From: an uncultured Bacillaceae bacterium
GTDB taxonomy: Bacteria > Bacillota > Bacilli > Bacillales > Alkalibacillaceae
NCBI GenBank assembly: GCA_937983065.1
Contig: CALKAL010000188.1
Location: 1 to 10,327 of the forward strand
Length of the DNA stretch: 10,327 bases
Reading direction: 5' to 3'
The position numbers and the translations under genes were made by a program. This document shows, piece by piece, positions 8,010 to 10,327 of the stretch (positions are counted from its first letter, which is position 1; every line of letters starts with the position of its first letter). The notes below the pieces were generated by a model. That model saw nothing but the letters and a program-made list of their open reading frames with translations. It ran no database searches and was not told the DNA's origin.

Positions 8010-8873
8010 ATGAATAACCCATTGATACTAGACGGGAGAAAAGTGGCAGATGATATAAAAGAAAATTTAAAAAGAAAAATTGTTAATTTGAAAAAACGAG
8101 GAATAACACCAAAACTGGCAACGATTTTAGCTGGTGATGATCCCGCATCAAAAACGTACGTACAAATGAAAGCAAACGCTTGTAAAAAAATTGGCATGAT
8201 GTCTGAAATATTTCATTTACCGAAAGAGACGACGACAGAACAATTACTTCACTTAATTAAACGATTGAACTGTGATACGAAAGTACACGGCGTTTTACTT
8301 CAACATCCAGTGCCGGATCATATTGATGAACGCCAAGCCTTCGATACGATTGATATTGAAAAAGATGTAGATGGCGTAACGAGTCATGGATTTGGATCAA
8401 CAGCCTTTCAACTAAATGCATATCCTTGTTGTACACCAGCAGCTATTTTACAAGTGATCGATTATTACGATATCGAACTTGAAGGAAAGCACGCCGTTGT
8501 CATCGGAAGAAGCCCTATTTTAGGTAAACCTGTGTCGATGATGTTACTTAATCGAAATGCAACAGTGACGATGACCCATTCAAAAACGGAAAATCTTCCT
8601 GAAATCGTTAAACAAGCAGATATTGTCGTAGCGGCGGTTGGAAAGCCCAAATTTGTTGAAGAACCTTGGATTAAAGAAGGTGCAGTTATCCTTGATGCTG
8701 GATATAACGAGGGAAATATCGGTGATGTTGATTATGAAGCCTGTATGAGAAAAACATCGGCAATCACACCTGTACCTGGGGGAATTGGTCCTGTTACTAT
8801 TGCAATGCTTCTTCATAACACAGTAAAAGCTGCTGAAAAAAGACGAAATTCCAAAACGAATTCAGCCATATAA
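8010..8873 (+). CDS. folD: FolD-type methylene-THF dehydrogenase / methenyl-THF cyclohydrolase (atypical subgroup)
   Basis: FolD oxidises 5,10-methylene-tetrahydrofolate with NADP and hydrolyses the product to 10-formyl-tetrahydrofolate, the one-carbon donor for PurN and PurH. The catalytic residues are present at their E. coli positions: Tyr50 and Lys54 (YVQMK), Gln98 (LLQHP) and Asp121 (KDVDGVT). The Rossmann half has VIGRSPILGKP (164-174) and PVPGGIGPVT (254-263). The 287-aa length is normal. It departs from the common FolD in several motifs: YVQMKANAC for YVRNKxKA, LLQHPVPDHIDER for VQLPLP, CCTPAAI for PCTP, and LDAGYNEGNIGDVD for VDVGIN. These resemble a subgroup I recall from Actinobacteria and some Firmicutes, often a second FolD. 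AGGAGG (7996-8001) precedes ATG 8010, downstream of the ZTP riboswitch. Reductase-only activity or a cofactor preference cannot be read from sequence. Confidence 0.9.
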   Translation: MNNPLILDGRKVADDIKENLKRKIVNLKKRGITPKLATILAGDDPASKTYVQMKANACKKIGMMSEIFHLPKETTTEQLLHLIKRLNCDTKVHGVLLQHPVPDHIDERQAFDTIDIEKDVDGVTSHGFGSTAFQLNAYPCCTPAAILQVIDYYDIELEGKHAVVIGRSPILGKPVSMMLLNRNATVTMTHSKTENLPEIVKQADIVVAAVGKPKFVEEPWIKEGAVILDAGYNEGNIGDVDYEACMRKTSAITPVPGGIGPVTIAMLLHNTVKAAEKRRNSKTNSAI

Positions 8874-8887
8874 TAGCGGCAATTCGT
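8856..8887 (+). terminator. Hairpin across the folD stop, possible weak terminator
   Basis: ACGAATT (8856-8862) pairs with AATTCGT (8881-8887), and inside it GCC (8865-8867) pairs with GGC (8878-8880), leaving a CA bulge and a 10-nt loop that contains the folD stop codon. The nearest run of T (8901-8906) is 13 nt away, so it is not a standard intrinsic terminator. It may stabilise the 3' end of the purine message or assist termination. Confidence 0.3.
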
Positions 8888-8946
8888 CAAGGTAAAAAAG
8901 TTTTTTGAAGGATTGTTTTGTTTTATTTGTTTGGACATGACGATAC

Positions 8947-8955
8947 TGTTATGAT
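8947..8955 (+). promoter_or_regulatory. Candidate distal rplM promoter (extended -10)
   Basis: TG-T-TATGAT at 8947-8955 fits an extended -10 element (TGnTATAAT with one mismatch). A -35 at the right distance is poor (TTGTTT, 8927-8932, 3 of 6). It would lie upstream of the AT-rich inverted repeat and would give a much longer rplM leader than the proximal promoter. Weakly supported. Confidence 0.3.
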
Positions 8956-8995
8956 AATTAGGCGAATAGGCTTATAATATTAATGAGAGTCTTAT

Positions 8996-9033
8996 AAAAT
9001 AAGCACAAAATAGATGCAAAAGGAGCTTATTTT
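8996..9033 (+). terminator. Perfect 9-bp AT-rich inverted repeat between folD and rplM
   Basis: AAAATAAGC (8996-9004) is the exact reverse complement of GCTTATTTT (9025-9033), separated by 20 nt, just upstream of the rplM promoter. In RNA it would form a hairpin whose 3' arm ends in TTTT, so it may be a weak terminator for purine/folD transcription or for the distal promoter. Only two of the nine pairs are G-C and the loop is long, so it could instead be a protein-binding site or chance in AT-rich DNA. Confidence 0.35.
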
Positions 9034-9036
9034 CCC

Positions 9037-9064
9037 TTGACATTAATGCATTAAATATTATAAT
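9037..9064 (+). promoter_or_regulatory. SigA-type promoter of rplM-rpsI
   Basis: TTGACA (9037-9042) and TATAAT (9059-9064) are both exact consensus hexamers, with a 16-bp spacer. The predicted transcription start is about 9071, so the leader would be about 95 nt and would contain the hairpin at 9087-9122. This makes the ribosomal operon independent of the purine operon upstream and fits high constitutive expression. Confidence 0.9.
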
Positions 9065-9086
9065 ATTATTTATGGCATTTTAATCA

Positions 9087-9122
9087 TTTACTCACGATTA
9101 GCCCCGGAATATCGTGTTTAAA
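9087..9122 (+). promoter_or_regulatory. Ribosomal protein L13 leader hairpin
   Basis: A hairpin lies between the promoter and rplM. CACGAT (9093-9098) pairs with ATCGTG (9111-9116) around a 12-nt loop containing GCCCCGG; after a CT/TT internal loop the stem continues as TTTA (9087-9090) with TAAA (9119-9122). Position and size fit the L13 leader RNA known in low-G+C Gram-positives, thought to let L13 repress its own operon. I recognise the architecture and place; the exact consensus is from memory. Confidence 0.7.
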
Positions 9123-9152
9123 ATAAAAATGTATGTATTACGGATGGAAATT

Positions 9153-9168
9153 AGGAGGGAAAATCATG
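9153..9168 (+). promoter_or_regulatory. rplM ribosome binding site fixing ATG 9166
   Basis: AGGAGGG (9153-9159) stands 6 nt before ATG 9166. It settles the start against the longer in-frame option at 9133, which has no recognisable Shine-Dalgarno. Confidence 0.9.
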
Positions 9169-9603
9169 CGCACAACTTTCATGGCAAATGAAAACAACGT
9201 TGAGCGTAAGTGGTATGTAGTTGATGCGGAAGGACAAACTCTTGGGCGTTTAGCTTCAGAAGTTGCTGAAATCCTACGCGGGAAAAACAAGCCAACTTAC
9301 ACACCACACGTTGATACTGGTGATTATGTTATCATTGTGAACGCTGAAAAAATTCACTTAACTGGAAATAAACTACAAAATAAAATGTACTACAAACACT
9401 CAAATCACCCAGGTGGTTTGAAAGAACGTACTGCAGGCGAAATGTTAGAAAAGTTTCCTGAAAGAATGTTGGAAAAAGCGATTACTGGTATGTTACCAAA
9501 AAACAAACTCGGACGTAAAATGGCGAAAAAATTATTCGTCTATCGCGGAAATGACCATAAACATCAAGCACAACAACCAGAAGTTTACGAACTTCGCGGT
9601 TAA
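9166..9603 (+). CDS. rplM: Large subunit ribosomal protein uL13
   Basis: L13 is an early-assembling 50S protein that binds 23S rRNA. The 145-aa product (MRTTFMANENNVERKWYVVDAEG at the N-terminus in sense, read here as MRTTFMAN then ERKWYVVDA) aligns end to end with B. subtilis L13, including LGRLASEVAEILRGK, KPTYTPHVDTGDYVIIVNAEK, HPGGLKERTAGEM, GMLPKNKLGRKM and the C-terminal PEVYELRG. I chose ATG 9166, preceded by AGGAGGG at 9153-9159 and giving the family N-terminus MRTT; an in-frame ATG at 9133 would add eleven residues, MYYGWKLGGKI, which merely read through the Shine-Dalgarno. In many Firmicutes rplM follows truA; here folD of a purine operon precedes it, and the gene has its own promoter and leader. 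Confidence 0.98.
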   Translation: MRTTFMANENNVERKWYVVDAEGQTLGRLASEVAEILRGKNKPTYTPHVDTGDYVIIVNAEKIHLTGNKLQNKMYYKHSNHPGGLKERTAGEMLEKFPERMLEKAITGMLPKNKLGRKMAKKLFVYRGNDHKHQAQQPEVYELRG

Positions 9604-9608
9604 TGAAG

Positions 9609-9627
9609 AAGGAGGTTTATCAATTTG
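9609..9627 (+). promoter_or_regulatory. rpsI ribosome binding site with TTG start
   Basis: A strong Shine-Dalgarno, GAAGGAGG ending at 9614, is placed 10 nt before TTG 9625-9627. The TTG gives exactly the conserved S9 N-terminus, so the non-ATG start is well supported. The weak codon may be offset by the strong binding site and by coupling to rplM. Confidence 0.85.
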
Positions 9628-10017
9628 GCACAAGTACAATATTACGGCACTGGCCGTCGTAAAAGCTCAATTGCACGTGTTCGACTCGTTCCTGGAAGCG
9701 GGAAAATTGTCGTTAATCATACTGAAGCAGAAGAATATTTTCCAAATGAAACTTTACGTTTAATTATTAACCAACCATTAGAGGCTACAGAAAACATGGG
9801 TAACTATGATATTCTAGCAAACGTACATGGTGGAGGTTATTCTGGTCAAGCAGGCGCAATTCGTTTAGGTGTTGCCCGTGCATTACTAGAAGCTGATCCA
9901 GATTACCGCTCAGTATTAAAACGTGAAGGATTACTCACTCGTGATGCCCGTGCTAAAGAGCGTAAAAAATACGGTCTTAAAGGCGCGCGCCGTGCACCAC
10001 AGTTCTCAAAACGATAA
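9625..10017 (+). CDS. rpsI: Small subunit ribosomal protein uS9
   Basis: S9 is a 30S head protein whose basic C-terminal tail reaches the P-site tRNA. The 130-aa length equals that of the B. subtilis protein, and the sequence is typical: MAQVQYYGTGRRKSSIARVR at the N-terminus, VHGGGYSGQAGAIRLGVARALLE in the centre (split here as VHGGGYSGQAGAIR and ARALLEADPDYR), then LTRDARAKERKKYGLKGAR and the invariant end APQFSKR. The start is a TTG at 9625, with AAGGAGG at 9609-9614 upstream; no ATG or GTG in frame would give this N-terminus. It follows rplM by 21 bp, the standard rplM-rpsI pairing, and a strong terminator follows. Confidence 0.98.
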   Translation: MAQVQYYGTGRRKSSIARVRLVPGSGKIVVNHTEAEEYFPNETLRLIINQPLEATENMGNYDILANVHGGGYSGQAGAIRLGVARALLEADPDYRSVLKREGLLTRDARAKERKKYGLKGARRAPQFSKR

Positions 10018-10030
10018 TTACCAATACTTG

Positions 10031-10066
10031 CAGCCCTTATCCACTTCAGTGGATAGGGCTGTTTTT
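10031..10066 (+). terminator. Intrinsic terminator of the rplM-rpsI operon
   Basis: CAGCCC plus TATCCAC (10031-10044, with one bulged T at 10037) pairs with GTGGATA plus GGGCTG (10049-10061) around the tetraloop TTCA, a 13-pair stem followed directly by TTTTT. It starts 13 bp after the rpsI stop. There is no T-run on the other side, so it works for plus-strand transcription only. Confidence 0.95.
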
Positions 10067-10327
10067 ACGTATTGCACCAATTTTATGCTTCATGATGTCA
10101 GTCCTATTCTTTAATATATTTGATTTAATTCATTAATGATGAGATCCCTGCGTGCATTGAATATTTCTACTCCCAAAAGAAGAACAATTCAAATAGAGCA
10201 ATTTCTTTTATTTAGTAGCTCTAAGGCTTCTGATTTCATGTATCTAATTCACCCTATATATAATTTAAAACTAGCCGATATAGTATAATATGCCCTGCTT
10301 ATTAACCAAACCAAAGGGTAAGCTGAG
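10067..10327. other. AT-rich intergenic region with no convincing gene
   Basis: After the terminator, the remaining 260 bases have no long frame on either strand, no tRNA-like fold and no repeat that I can support. The only items seen are a TATAAT at 10284-10289 on the plus strand without a matching -35, an opposing promoter-like pair on the minus strand, and the interrupted small frame at 10111-10239. A gene may begin beyond the window edge. Confidence 0.6.
10111..10239 (-). pseudogene. Small minus-strand frame broken by one TGA (unidentified)
   Basis: On the minus strand an ATG at 10239 reads MKSEALELLNKRNCSI, meets a TGA at 10191-10189, and continues in the same frame for 25 more codons (containing LLLGVEIFNARRDLIINE) to TAA at 10111. 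A GGGTGA lies about 10 nt before the ATG, and a possible promoter (TTGGTT, 16 bp, TATACT; 10309 to 10282 on the minus strand) lies further upstream. I do not recognise the protein. It could be a decayed small gene, a chance frame in AT-rich DNA, or a 16-residue peptide. Support is weak. Confidence 0.2.

Noticed and set aside
7826..8197. Minus-strand frame of 123 codons across the purD-folD junction.
   Set aside because: It runs antisense to the end of purD, the riboswitch and the start of folD, all of which are better supported. Its hydrophobic, Phe-rich translation is what antisense of Lys-rich AT-rich coding gives.
8892..8906. A6-G-T6 run after folD as a terminator.
   Set aside because: The near-palindrome leaves no loop and has no GC-rich stem, so it is not a credible intrinsic terminator by itself.
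9133..9165. Longer rplM start at ATG 9133.
   Set aside because: The added residues translate the ribosome binding site, and the L13 family begins at MRTT, encoded at 9166.
9923..10114. Plus-strand 63-codon frame overlapping rpsI and its terminator.
   Set aside because: It is an out-of-frame reading of rpsI that runs through the terminator hairpin; no independent start signal.
1..10327. CRISPR arrays, tRNA or rRNA genes, insertion sequences and attachment sites.
   Set aside because: I looked for regular repeats, cloverleaf-like folds, transposase-like proteins and flanking duplications, and saw none.

Overview
This window comes from a low-G+C Firmicute, most likely a member of the Bacillaceae. 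The evidence is the Bacillus-type purine gene order, proteins that read like divergent Bacillus subtilis homologues, strong AGGAGG-type ribosome binding sites, GTG and TTG starts, and a Firmicute-style L13 leader. I cannot name the genus.

Positions 1-7896 hold the distal part of the de novo purine operon, all on the plus strand and tightly packed: purL (5' end outside the window), purF, purM, purN, purH and purD. purL/purF, purM/purN and purN/purH overlap. Together they cover PRPP to phosphoribosylamine (PurF), GAR (PurD), FGAR (PurN), FGAM (PurL), AIR (PurM) and the last two steps, AICAR to IMP (PurH).

Positions 7897-8009 separate purD from a folD-like gene and contain what I read as a ZTP (pfl-type) riboswitch aptamer. 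FolD (8010-8873) makes 10-formyl-tetrahydrofolate, the cosubstrate of PurN and PurH. When that cofactor runs short, AICAR monophosphate (ZMP, the PurH substrate) and ZTP rise, and this RNA class senses them. The operon and switch therefore form a plausible local feedback loop. This FolD belongs to an unusual sequence subgroup and may be a second copy.

Positions 8874-9165 are regulatory: a hairpin over the folD stop codon, a perfect AT-rich inverted repeat, a near-perfect SigA promoter (TTGACA, 16 bp, TATAAT) and a compact hairpin that looks like the L13 autoregulatory leader. They serve rplM (L13) and rpsI (S9), a separate ribosomal protein operon ending in a strong intrinsic terminator at 10031-10066. 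The last 260 bases hold no convincing gene, only a small minus-strand frame broken by one TGA.

The least ordinary points are the ZTP riboswitch, the atypical FolD, and a PurF whose glutaminase site has lost residues that are nearly invariant in the family, alongside parallel substitutions in the C-terminal half of PurL. All comparisons with homologues are from memory, not from database searches.
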